37,289 nucleotides of DNA from Candidatus Thermoplasmatota archaeon. Its GTDB lineage: Archaea; Thermoplasmatota; E2; DHVEG-1. Each line of letters begins with the position of its first letter. Position 1 is the first letter of the stretch. Made by a program: the position numbers and the translations under genes. Location of the stretch: positions 1-37,289 of the forward strand of contig JAWABU010000016.1 in the NCBI GenBank assembly GCA_038884455.1, given 5' to 3'. The notes under the pieces were generated by a model. It saw only the letters and a program-made list of their open reading frames with translations, searched no databases and was not told the DNA's origin. Of the stretch, positions 7,784 through 14,872 are shown one piece after another.

Positions 7784-9279
7784 TTTTTCATCTCTTCAAC
7801 CTTATAAATGACATCAAGAACTGTTCCGTCGAACCATTTCACAATTCCAACTAATTCTTTTCCGTATTTTAACTCAGATGGTTTTCCGGTTACAGCATAT
7901 GCCTTCTCTTTTAAATCTTCGATAGTCACAAGGTCAAGTGTTTTTTTCACTTGCGACAGTAAATCTCTCCGTTGAGGATTTAATGCAATACCATCGTTCG
8001 TCACCACCGCATCAACTACCATTCCGGGTGTTGAAACGGTTGTCACGCTTTCTCTGATGATCGGATTTGTTTTTCTATAAATCGGAGTTGTAATAATCGT
8101 GAGATGTGCTCCTGCAGCAGTATCCTGATGACCACCAATACCATGCAGTAATCGACCATCGCTATGGGTGTTCACATTCACATTAAAAGCAACATCAACT
8201 TCAGTTGCCCCAAGAATCACCGAATCAAGTCCATCAACGGTTCGTCCTTTTGACGTTGGATCAGCATAATGACCAATATCAGCAGGAAGACCAGGTTGTT
8301 CTTGAATGAATTTGATTGACTCGGTGTCAAAAACCTGTGAGTAATAAATATTCTTAACTAATCCTTTTTTATAAATATCAATAATATATTTTGTTAAACC
8401 ACCGGTTGCACAGGCAGCAACCACGTTTTTTTCCTCGAGTCGCTCACCGAGATATTTCAACGCGGCAAGTGAAGTACCACCAGCGCCTGCTTGAAAAATC
8501 ATACCATTTTTAATCAATCCTGCAGCATCCATCAAGTCAATGCAGTCACGAGCTGTTTTCAGCTTGTCAGGCTCATCAGTAATCTTCAGTGAACCAGAGA
8601 TAATTTTTTCAGGATCACCAATACGGTCAATCTGTACTACACAGTCAACATCTCGTTCTTGGATTTCTTGATATGGACAAGGATACTCAACAAGAGTATC
8701 GGTCACAACAATTACTTTTTTTGCATGCTGTGCATCAATTTGTGAATATGAAATCGGACCAAATGCACTTTTTCCAATCATTCCTGTGCAGTTCCCTTGT
8801 TCGTCAGCAGCTGATGCTGCAATCACTGCAATGTCAATAGTCAATTCACCGGTTTTTACTGCAGCCCATCGACCGCCGTGTGAACGGAGAATAACTGGTG
8901 ATGGTAATGGGTTTTTTGAAACATAATCTCCAACAGCACCATTCAAACTTCCTTCGATCCGAGTGACGATTCCTTCTTTGATATAGTCAATGACTGGATT
9001 GTGGACGTCAAACATCGCGGTTTGCGCAAGTCGAATGTTTTTAACATGTAACTCTCGAACAGCTTCAAGGGTCTGATTGACTACAAAGTCTCCATTGCGG
9101 AGTTGATGATGAAATGAAAGGGTACAACCATCCTTTACACCACATTTTTTCAACGCAGCCGATAGAGTTGATACAAGTTTTGATTCAAAGCGATATTTCT
9201 GTGCACCGGTAAATGGCTTGAGTTGTTGACCCTGGATAGTAACTGGGATGATCCGGCCAACGGCGTTTTTCTTGGTCAT
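7780..9279 (-). CDS. citF: citrate CoA-transferase / citrate lyase alpha subunit
   Basis: A 499-residue protein, matching the usual CitF length of about 500. Recognisable segments include KYRFESKLVSTLSAALKK near the N-terminus, the glycine-rich FQAGAGGTSLAALKYLGERL, the acceptor-region YYSQVFDTESIKFI, GHYADPTSKG, and the C-terminal GIALNPQRRDLL. In bacteria CitF exchanges acetate for citrate on the acyl carrier protein CitD. No citD, citE, citX or citG is visible here; instead the partner is a citrate-synthase-type lyase. The transferase may therefore use CoA directly (inference). It overlaps its neighbours by 4 bp on both sides: the HD-domain gene upstream and the lyase downstream. Confidence 0.88.
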   Translation of the reverse strand: MTKKNAVGRIIPVTIQGQQLKPFTGAQKYRFESKLVSTLSAALKKCGVKDGCTLSFHHQLRNGDFVVNQTLEAVRELHVKNIRLAQTAMFDVHNPVIDYIKEGIVTRIEGSLNGAVGDYVSKNPLPSPVILRSHGGRWAAVKTGELTIDIAVIAASAADEQGNCTGMIGKSAFGPISYSQIDAQHAKKVIVVTDTLVEYPCPYQEIQERDVDCVVQIDRIGDPEKIISGSLKITDEPDKLKTARDCIDLMDAAGLIKNGMIFQAGAGGTSLAALKYLGERLEEKNVVAACATGGLTKYIIDIYKKGLVKNIYYSQVFDTESIKFIQEQPGLPADIGHYADPTSKGRTVDGLDSVILGATEVDVAFNVNVNTHSDGRLLHGIGGHQDTAAGAHLTIITTPIYRKTNPIIRESVTTVSTPGMVVDAVVTNDGIALNPQRRDLLSQVKKTLDLVTIEDLKEKAYAVTGKPSELKYGKELVGIVKWFDGTVLDVIYKVEEMKK

Positions 9280-9800
9280 GCGGTCATCAACCTTTTTTTA
9301 ATATCAAAATCAATGAAATCACAATGGTGGACAATGATTGCCTCAGGCGTTCGATTCATGGTGTCTCCTTCATGGGAATGAGCAGCAATAATATGAACAA
9401 CGCTCTCAGGCAATCCGCATTCTTGAGCAAGTTGTGCCCCTGATGCTGGATGACGCATTTTTTCAGCGAGCGAACTTTTCACAATCTTCCCGTTTTTGAG
9501 TTCATATTCTAACAATTTTCCTACATCATGAAGTAATGCACCGGCGACGAGAACATCTTTGTTCAAAGGTTCACTTCTGGTCTGTGCTGCAGCCCATACC
9601 AGCTGGGTCATCCGTTTTGTATGATCAACAAGAAGTCCTGAGTTTTCAAAAAGAAGCGTAAACGGAATCTGATCTATGTGATGCCATCGGCCTTTTTCAG
9701 CAGCTTTTTGCCAGGTTTCGACAACTTTTTCCCGGAGTTTTTTATCATGAATCCATTGGAGTTCAGGAAAACATGCTTCGATATCTTTCTTCTGTATCAT
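9276..9800 (-). CDS. HD-domain protein (predicted metal-dependent phosphohydrolase)
   Basis: A 174-residue protein with an HD-superfamily core. The central LVAGALLHDVGKLLEYE supplies the HD pair, RHPASGAQLAQECG the following His, and VHIIAAHSHEGD further metal-ligand candidates. HD proteins hydrolyse phosphomonoesters or nucleotides using a bound metal; the substrate is unknown. ATG 9800 is preferred over 9830 because GGAGG at 9811-9815 sits 9-10 bases upstream of it. It is the first gene of an operon with citF and the citryl-CoA lyase and overlaps citF by 4 bp, suggesting a link with citrate or CoA-ester metabolism, or simply shared expression. Confidence 0.8.
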   Translation of the reverse strand: MIQKKDIEACFPELQWIHDKKLREKVVETWQKAAEKGRWHHIDQIPFTLLFENSGLLVDHTKRMTQLVWAAAQTRSEPLNKDVLVAGALLHDVGKLLEYELKNGKIVKSSLAEKMRHPASGAQLAQECGLPESVVHIIAAHSHEGDTMNRTPEAIIVHHCDFIDFDIKKRLMTA

Positions 9801-9909
9801 CTTTAATGTCCTCCGAAAGGTACTATTCATGTTTTTTTTCGTAATACTTCCGCTCGGTTATATGTGTTATGGTGGTACGTAAAATTCTCGATAAGAACTG
9901 TACGGAAAA

Positions 9910-9945
9910 CTATTTATACATAATAATAAGACACAGTATATAAAA
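9910..9945 (+). promoter_or_regulatory. two candidate TATA boxes upstream of the AttH-like gene
   Basis: CTATTTATAC at 9910-9919 matches the TATTTATAC core also seen before the genes at 14873 and 25138. A second candidate, AGTATATAAAA at 9935-9945, would place transcription at about 9964, the ATG itself. A GGTGGAG sequence at 9956-9962 is only one base from the ATG, too close for normal Shine-Dalgarno use, so either start is possible. Confidence 0.45.
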
Positions 9946-9963
9946 ATCAGTATCTGGTGGAGA

Positions 9964-11259
9964 ATGAACCTTCGATTACAAAAAATAGATGCCCTTATCG
10001 TGGCAACCCTGATTATCATATCAGGTCTTTTTTTCTATAAAGCAGGGTATATTGAACCGATTGTTCCTTCTCCTCCACACGAGGTTCCTTCTCTTCCAGA
10101 TACTCAAACAAATCTCTCTCAAGAAGAACTGCCGCTGCCACCAACATCGATTATCACAGCAACAAGGCGTGATGTATCGCCAACCGACGAAGGTGTTCAC
10201 TATGATGAAATTCGAATTGAACGAGAATGGTGGTACTATGGTGCTGTCTTCACCTCAGAAAGAAGTGAACTTAAGGACTGGGTACTCCACATCAGTTTCA
10301 ACCATCTCGCCTACGGTGACCTTCTCGGAACGAACAAACCAGACCTCCTTGTCGTTTCGCTCCACAGTCCAACAGGTGAGAACTATGGCGGAATGATCAA
10401 CAAAAAACGATATGCAGGAATCATCAATACAGGAACGCTGATTGCAACAGCACCAGGTGTCAATATCGAATTTGAAAAATCATGGGCAGAAGGGCAATAC
10501 CCCAGCTGGCACGTTCATGTGGAGGATCGAGATATCGATCAAGATCATGAGATTGTTATTGATCTCGATTACCATGCACCATCGTTACCTGTTTGGACAC
10601 TCGGAAGTCGGGCGTTTGATAAATCAGAAAGTAAAATCGCAAGCTACGTGTATCTTGGCTGTACGGTTTCTGGAACCGTCATCATAGATGAAAAGAAATA
10701 CTCGGTTGCAGGTATCGGTCATCATGAGCACGCCTGGACGCCGAACGCAGTCACACGAGGATTCATCAACGGTTGGGACTGGTTCACCATAGCCATGGAT
10801 AACGGATGGCAACTCTACCTTACCAACTATTATCCAGCACCTCAGGTCATTACCAGTAAAACCACTCGACTCAATCCCTTCGGTAGCCTGTTACTGACTA
10901 CCGACAATGGACAAACGATTACGGAACTGAAAAATATTGATTTCACGATTACTCGATATGAAGAAAAAATCTTCCCACTGGTTAAAATGCCTGCTGATTT
11001 CACAATCATTGGAAAACCAAGCATCAACCCACTCTATTTCGTCAGTCAATCGTTACTCTTTGGATCAAACATCCATCTTTCTATAGACATATCAACTACT
11101 ACATCAATTGACACGGTCTGGAAATTTCCAACGTATGTCGGTATGAAAACCGGATCGTGCCGTATACAAGGTATGTTATCCTGGTCTGATACAGCAGGTG
11201 ATCATCAGATACAACTGACAGGAATAGGAACATCTTGGAGTATGCGTGCCTTATTGTAA
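9964..11259 (+). CDS. secreted AttH/CrtC-like lipocalin-fold protein
   Basis: A 431-residue protein with an N-terminal membrane anchor or signal (about residues 8-28), a proline-rich linker, then a domain resembling the AttH / hydroxyneurosporene synthase (CrtC) family. Matching segments are EWWYYGAVF near the start of the domain, GIGHHEHAWTPNAVTRGFINGWDWF in the middle, and DNGWQLYLTNYYPAP. This family covers carotenoid hydratases, secreted attachment-related proteins and many uncharacterised lipocalin-like proteins; they bind or modify hydrophobic molecules. With an export signal and no carotenoid genes around it, an extracytoplasmic lipid-handling role is more likely than CrtC activity (inference). 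Flanked by metabolic genes on the opposite strand; its stop faces the aconitase X small-subunit gene 4 bp away. Confidence 0.65.
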   Translation: MNLRLQKIDALIVATLIIISGLFFYKAGYIEPIVPSPPHEVPSLPDTQTNLSQEELPLPPTSIITATRRDVSPTDEGVHYDEIRIEREWWYYGAVFTSERSELKDWVLHISFNHLAYGDLLGTNKPDLLVVSLHSPTGENYGGMINKKRYAGIINTGTLIATAPGVNIEFEKSWAEGQYPSWHVHVEDRDIDQDHEIVIDLDYHAPSLPVWTLGSRAFDKSESKIASYVYLGCTVSGTVIIDEKKYSVAGIGHHEHAWTPNAVTRGFINGWDWFTIAMDNGWQLYLTNYYPAPQVITSKTTRLNPFGSLLLTTDNGQTITELKNIDFTITRYEEKIFPLVKMPADFTIIGKPSINPLYFVSQSLLFGSNIHLSIDISTTTSIDTVWKFPTYVGMKTGSCRIQGMLSWSDTAGDHQIQLTGIGTSWSMRALL

Positions 11260-11263
11260 AACA

Positions 11264-11656
11264 TCAGTGTTTCTTTAGTATCTCGACAACTCCATGATCA
11301 GCATCAACCAAAACATGGTCACCATCATGAATCTGATCAATATCAATCTTATCAACACAGGGGATGCCCGCAAGAATCACCCCAGTTGCGACGATGGTTT
11401 CTGTTTCTTTATTGATAATCGCTTTTGGAGCAACACCGTTCTTCTGCAATCCATAAATCACATAGGAGCCAACGGTTGATCCTTTGCCGCAGGGAAACAC
11501 GAGAATTCTATCTTTTACGCATTTTCCTTCTAAAGGATGACCTTTTTCAATTACAACCCCGGTTTTGATGTTGATACACCCATAGAAACCAACTGGCTCT
11601 CGTGATACCAATGCAGTTCCTTTGACGTTTCCTGGTGAAATCATCCGTCCGTTCAT
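11264..11656 (-). CDS. aconitase X swivel domain / phosphomevalonate dehydratase small subunit
   Basis: A 130-residue protein of the DUF126 family. It shows GRMISPGNVKGTALVS at the N-terminus and the central FPCGKGSTVGSYVIYGL loop, in which the conserved Ser sits in GKGSTVGS. This matches the swivelling domain of aconitase X. Together with the large subunit just upstream it forms a Fe-S dehydratase. In archaea this two-subunit enzyme converts 5-phosphomevalonate to trans-anhydromevalonate 5-phosphate, a step of isoprenoid synthesis. Its ATG overlaps the large-subunit stop by 4 bp, so translation is coupled. Confidence 0.85.
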   Translation of the reverse strand: MNGRMISPGNVKGTALVSREPVGFYGCINIKTGVVIEKGHPLEGKCVKDRILVFPCGKGSTVGSYVIYGLQKNGVAPKAIINKETETIVATGVILAGIPCVDKIDIDQIHDGDHVLVDADHGVVEILKKH

Positions 11657-12837
11657 TGTATCACCTCAAGCAGTTTGTTTATACGAGCAAAGACGACTTG
11701 TTGTTTACAAAAACCAGGCAGATAATTTGCTGCTTTTCCTGAGTCAACACCGGTTGTGGTGAATCCCATCTCTTCAATTGGTGATACGACCATGCAGGTG
11801 TCGGCAACGATACGTCCACCTGCTGTTTCTATCATCTGGGTGTATCCCATGCGATCAGCAGCTTCCTTCATCATCCGAGATGTACAAATCCACACCGGTT
11901 TCTTTAAACGTTTCCCTTTTACCTTTTCGGCAAGCATCCCGATTTCTCGAAGTGATGCATGTGGACAGCCAAGAATCACGATATCTGGCTGTGTTCCCGT
12001 TGACAGTTTCGCATAAGTTTCATCGAGCTCTTTTTTTCCAACTGATACTGTTTCAAGACCTTTGGTTTCAACAAGATCTGCCTCAGGAGTCAAACCTTCA
12101 ACATGATACAGCGCAACAGCACCTGATGCAGCCATAGCAGCACCCAATGCTTTAAGCTGATCAGTATCAGCATCTTTTATTCCGGTAAAAAACGGTATCT
12201 TATTTTTCACAAGTTTACCGACGTGATACCCAAGCGCACCAAAATCTGAACAAAATTCAAGCGCCGTATCAACCTTGATTTTCATATGAGGTTGGCGTTC
12301 TTCCCAAAGATGAAAACCATAATTTGGAGTCCGGCCAACCAGCGCAGCAGCAAGAGCCGACGGTCCTCCCTCGCGGTTCGTCCGAGCACCAATCACTGAG
12401 TTAGAAAAAGAAACAGCTGATGATTCAGACCACGCAATATGCTCACGAAACCGTGGAAGATTACCAGCAAGATATGGTGTACAGGTTGACGTAATCACAA
12501 TCCCCATTTTTTTAAACGCATCAATAATTCTCAGTTGATTTTTTGCAAAATCTTTCGGAAAACCAATCTTTTCCCAATCCTCAAGATCCATACCTGCGGG
12601 ATTCAAAAACGTAAGAACCTTGACTTTAGCATTTTTCGAAGCGATATCTTCTAAAAACTCAGTTCCTGGTTCTTCAATTGATTTATACGATACACCAGCA
12701 ACCTGCACTGATCCAACTGGAATCATTTTATCAGCATTATAGATTTCTCCAAGACGAACTAAAAGACGAAGCATGCGTTCAGCAACTTCTCCATGTTCGC
12801 CATTCAGGATTTTTTCCTCTTCTTGTGTGAGATACAT
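11653..12837 (-). CDS. aconitase X catalytic subunit / phosphomevalonate dehydratase large subunit
   Basis: A 394-residue DUF521-family protein, the usual length for the separate large subunit. Recognisable parts are MYLTQEEEKILNGEHGEV at the N-terminus (very typical of the family), the cluster-region segment VITSTCTPYLAGNLP, SFSNSVIGARTNREGGPSA, VILGCPHASLREI, and ADTCMVVSPIEEMGF near the C-terminus; cysteines in three of these are candidate Fe-S ligands. The archaeal enzyme acts in the modified mevalonate pathway; bacterial relatives dehydrate hydroxyproline isomers. The neighbouring citrate cleavage genes make a citrate-related role conceivable but less likely. A GAGGGAG Shine-Dalgarno sequence lies just upstream of the ATG, and the promoter shares the 12838-12980 spacer with a divergent secreted-protein gene. 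Confidence 0.85.
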   Translation of the reverse strand: MYLTQEEEKILNGEHGEVAERMLRLLVRLGEIYNADKMIPVGSVQVAGVSYKSIEEPGTEFLEDIASKNAKVKVLTFLNPAGMDLEDWEKIGFPKDFAKNQLRIIDAFKKMGIVITSTCTPYLAGNLPRFREHIAWSESSAVSFSNSVIGARTNREGGPSALAAALVGRTPNYGFHLWEERQPHMKIKVDTALEFCSDFGALGYHVGKLVKNKIPFFTGIKDADTDQLKALGAAMAASGAVALYHVEGLTPEADLVETKGLETVSVGKKELDETYAKLSTGTQPDIVILGCPHASLREIGMLAEKVKGKRLKKPVWICTSRMMKEAADRMGYTQMIETAGGRIVADTCMVVSPIEEMGFTTTGVDSGKAANYLPGFCKQQVVFARINKLLEVIQ

Positions 12838-12910
12838 AACAACTCCCTCATTAAGTACGTACAGTTATGTGATAGGTTTATTTTAGTGTTTTTCTAATAC
12901 ATAGGTATTG

Positions 12911-12946
12911 TTCGAATTTTTTCCAAATGTTCGAAATTTTTTTCAT
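12911..12946 (+). promoter_or_regulatory. tandem 17-bp operator element, copy 1
   Basis: The first unit, TTCGAATTTTTTCCAAA, starts at 12911 and the second (TTCGAAATTTTTTTCATAA) at 12930, a 19-bp period. The second unit has one extra base compared with other copies. An AT-rich TATA region (ATTATTTATTAA, about 12949-12960) follows directly, putting the transcript start near 12981, exactly at the first ATG. This copy serves the HAF/dockerin gene. Same element at 14690, 19406, 21798 and 23838. Confidence 0.8.
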
Positions 12947-12980
12947 AAATTATTTATTAAATATTTTGCTAAACTATAGA

Positions 12981-14633
12981 ATGATACTAATGATACTAAT
13001 GAGACGAGGAAAAATTAAAATTTTAAGGAAAACACATATATCGTTAATAATATCACTACTACTTATTATTTTAAATGCATCTGTTTGGGGTCAAACAATT
13101 GAAATAAGAACACATCCTATATCTTATGATAATGATGAAGATTTAAAAAATTCAATTCTTTATGAAGAATCAATCACACAAACTTTTTCATATCCTTCTC
13201 ATTTGCCTATTTATGATTATACAATTGTTAACATTGCGTCGGCAGATTTTATTGCCGGATTAAATGATATCGGGCAGGTAGTTGGAAAGTATTCTAATCA
13301 TGCATGCCTTTGGAATTCTGTTCAAGATAATCCAACTCGCATTGATTTGGGAACACTTGGTGGTTCAACAAGTGAAGCATATCAGATCAACAATAAAGGA
13401 GTAATCATTGGACTATCACAAATACCTCCCTTTTATAAACGTGCTTTTGTTGTTAATCCAGAAGATACCAACAATGATGGAATGCCTGATGTTTGGTATC
13501 GAGATAGTAATGGTGATGGAAAAAATGATTTAATGCAGAATCTTGGTTTCATTAGATTTAATTATGATGGATCAATACCATGGGCAATTACTGCCTATGA
13601 TATTAATGATCATGGAGAAATAGTAGGAAAACAACACTATTGGAAAGGTAGTAGTACACAAGCGAGTCTCGCATTTAAGGTTTCTCCGATAGATTCTGAT
13701 TTGGATGGAAACCCAGATATCTGGTATCAAGATAGTAATGGTGATGGAAAAAATGATTTAATGCAGGAACTCCCTGCTTTAGGGCTTGATCCTTTTAATT
13801 CAAATATTTACCGAGATTGTGCAATGGCACGTTCAATCAACAATGCTGGAATTATTGTCGGTTCATCGTTTGTTGATTATGGATCTTGTTATGACCGGGC
13901 AGTATATTGGGATCAGAATGGTGTCCATGATCTTGGTTCATGGGTTCTTGATGGGGTATCGGTTGCATATGCAATCAATGATCAAAATCAGATTGTTGGT
14001 TATTCACAGGTTTACTATACTCAATCAGATACTAGAACATCAAGTGCTTTTCTCTGGGATCAAGAAAACGGCATGATTGATTTAGGAGTCCTCCAACGAG
14101 AAAGTGGAACAATAACAACCTGTGATAGTGTTGGTTTTGATATTAACAATAAAGGTCAAATTATTGGTCTCTGTACTGTTGGAGATGATGTACGAACTCT
14201 ATATTATTTTCTTTTGATTCCACTTGATACAAACCAAGACGGGCATCCAGATACTTGGTATTCCAATAGTAGCGGCCTCCCTCAAATGTTAGGCATCAAT
14301 GATTTAATGATTAAGATACAACATGTGCCAGGTCTTTCAATACTCTATTCTGTGTTTTACCTTAATAACAAGATGCAGATGACTGGCACCTATACATCTT
14401 ATGATGCAGTTTATTATTGTGTACTCATTCCGCATAAACTAGGGGATGTTAATCATGACGATGTAGTAAATTTTGATGATATTGATCCCTTTGTAGCAGC
14501 TATTGGAACAACAGAATATACTTTTCAAATGCTTTATCCATCGTGGAGATGGCATGCAGCTGATTGCAATAGGGATGGTTTTGTTGATTTTGCTGATATT
14601 GATCTATTTATTGGATTACTCTGTAATAATTAA
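12981..14633 (+). CDS. secreted HAF-repeat protein with C-terminal dockerin-type domain
   Basis: A protein of about 550 residues. After an N-terminal signal anchor (IILNASVWGQ end) it carries HAF-type repeats, seen as LGTLGGSTSEAYQINNKG, YAINDQNQIVGYS and DINNKGQIIGL. Interspersed are calcium-binding-like inserts of the form DTNNDGMPDVWYRDSNGDGKND. It ends in a two-copy dockerin type I pattern: GDVNHDDVVNFDDIDPF and ADCNRDGFVDFADIDLF. Dockerins bind cohesins in scaffolded complexes, but no cohesin is in view. An upstream ATG at 12927 lies inside the promoter element and is rejected; ATGs at 12981, 12990 and 12999 are all possible, with 12981 at the predicted transcript start. Base composition is visibly more AT-rich than the flanking metabolic genes. 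Confidence 0.8.
   Translation: MILMILMRRGKIKILRKTHISLIISLLLIILNASVWGQTIEIRTHPISYDNDEDLKNSILYEESITQTFSYPSHLPIYDYTIVNIASADFIAGLNDIGQVVGKYSNHACLWNSVQDNPTRIDLGTLGGSTSEAYQINNKGVIIGLSQIPPFYKRAFVVNPEDTNNDGMPDVWYRDSNGDGKNDLMQNLGFIRFNYDGSIPWAITAYDINDHGEIVGKQHYWKGSSTQASLAFKVSPIDSDLDGNPDIWYQDSNGDGKNDLMQELPALGLDPFNSNIYRDCAMARSINNAGIIVGSSFVDYGSCYDRAVYWDQNGVHDLGSWVLDGVSVAYAINDQNQIVGYSQVYYTQSDTRTSSAFLWDQENGMIDLGVLQRESGTITTCDSVGFDINNKGQIIGLCTVGDDVRTLYYFLLIPLDTNQDGHPDTWYSNSSGLPQMLGINDLMIKIQHVPGLSILYSVFYLNNKMQMTGTYTSYDAVYYCVLIPHKLGDVNHDDVVNFDDIDPFVAAIGTTEYTFQMLYPSWRWHAADCNRDGFVDFADIDLFIGLLCNN
13502..13766 (+). repeat. 37-bp perfect direct repeat inside the HAF/dockerin gene
   Basis: The 37 bases at 13502-13538 recur exactly at 13730-13766. 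Both encode the acidic segment DSNGDGKNDLMQ, preceded by related D-x-N/D-x-D-G-x-P-D loops. A third, degraded version of the protein motif (DTNQDGHPDTWYSN) occurs near 14227-14268. Identity at DNA level suggests recent duplication or gene conversion of a calcium-binding loop. Confidence 0.85.
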
Positions 14634-14689
14634 AAAAATACTTAGTACTTATTGTTTATGCTCAATGAAAATGAACATAGTATGATTTT

Positions 14690-14725
14690 TTCGAATTTTT
14701 TCCAAACGTTCGATTTTTTTTCAAG
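14690..14725 (+). promoter_or_regulatory. tandem 17-bp operator element, copy 2
   Basis: TTCGAATTTTTTCCAAA begins at 14690 and TTCGATTTTTTTTCAAG at 14709; the pair has a 19-bp period with CG between units. A TATA box (GATATTTATAC, about 14729-14738) follows, predicting transcription from about 14759. This copy serves the PQQ/PKD gene at 14873 and, by operon logic, the gene at 17013. Confidence 0.85.
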
Positions 14726-14765
14726 AAGATATTTATACAAAAAATAGGATGAAAATAATGGTAAA

Positions 14766-14840
14766 AAAAATTTTATCTGTTAGGGGGAAAATAATACAAG
14801 ATTCCAGCAAACCAGGTATGTACTGATAGATAAAATTTTT
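14766..14840 (+). promoter_or_regulatory. structured 5' leader (long hairpin) of the PQQ/PKD gene
   Basis: AAAAATTTTATCTGTTAG (14766-14783) pairs with CTGATAGATAAAATTTTT (14823-14840) to make an 18-bp stem with two G-U pairs, enclosing a 39-base loop. The predicted transcript start (about 14759) is just before the stem. Within the loop CCAGG (14812-14816) is complementary to CCTGG (14856-14860), which overlaps the Shine-Dalgarno region GGAGG (14859-14863), so an alternative pairing could mask the ribosome site. It does not match a riboswitch class I recognise. Confidence 0.5.
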
Positions 14841-14872
14841 AGAAACAATAAAAATCCTGGAGGAAAAATAAG

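Noticed and set aside
12927-12980. Upstream start for the HAF/dockerin gene
   Set aside because: This ATG lies inside the tandem operator and ahead of the predicted transcript start, so translation from it is very unlikely.
14766-14840. Known riboswitch (for example c-di-GMP, because of GCAAACC in the loop)
   Set aside because: Only a short fragment resembles the motif; the remaining conserved helices of that class are absent and the signal is not expected in archaea.
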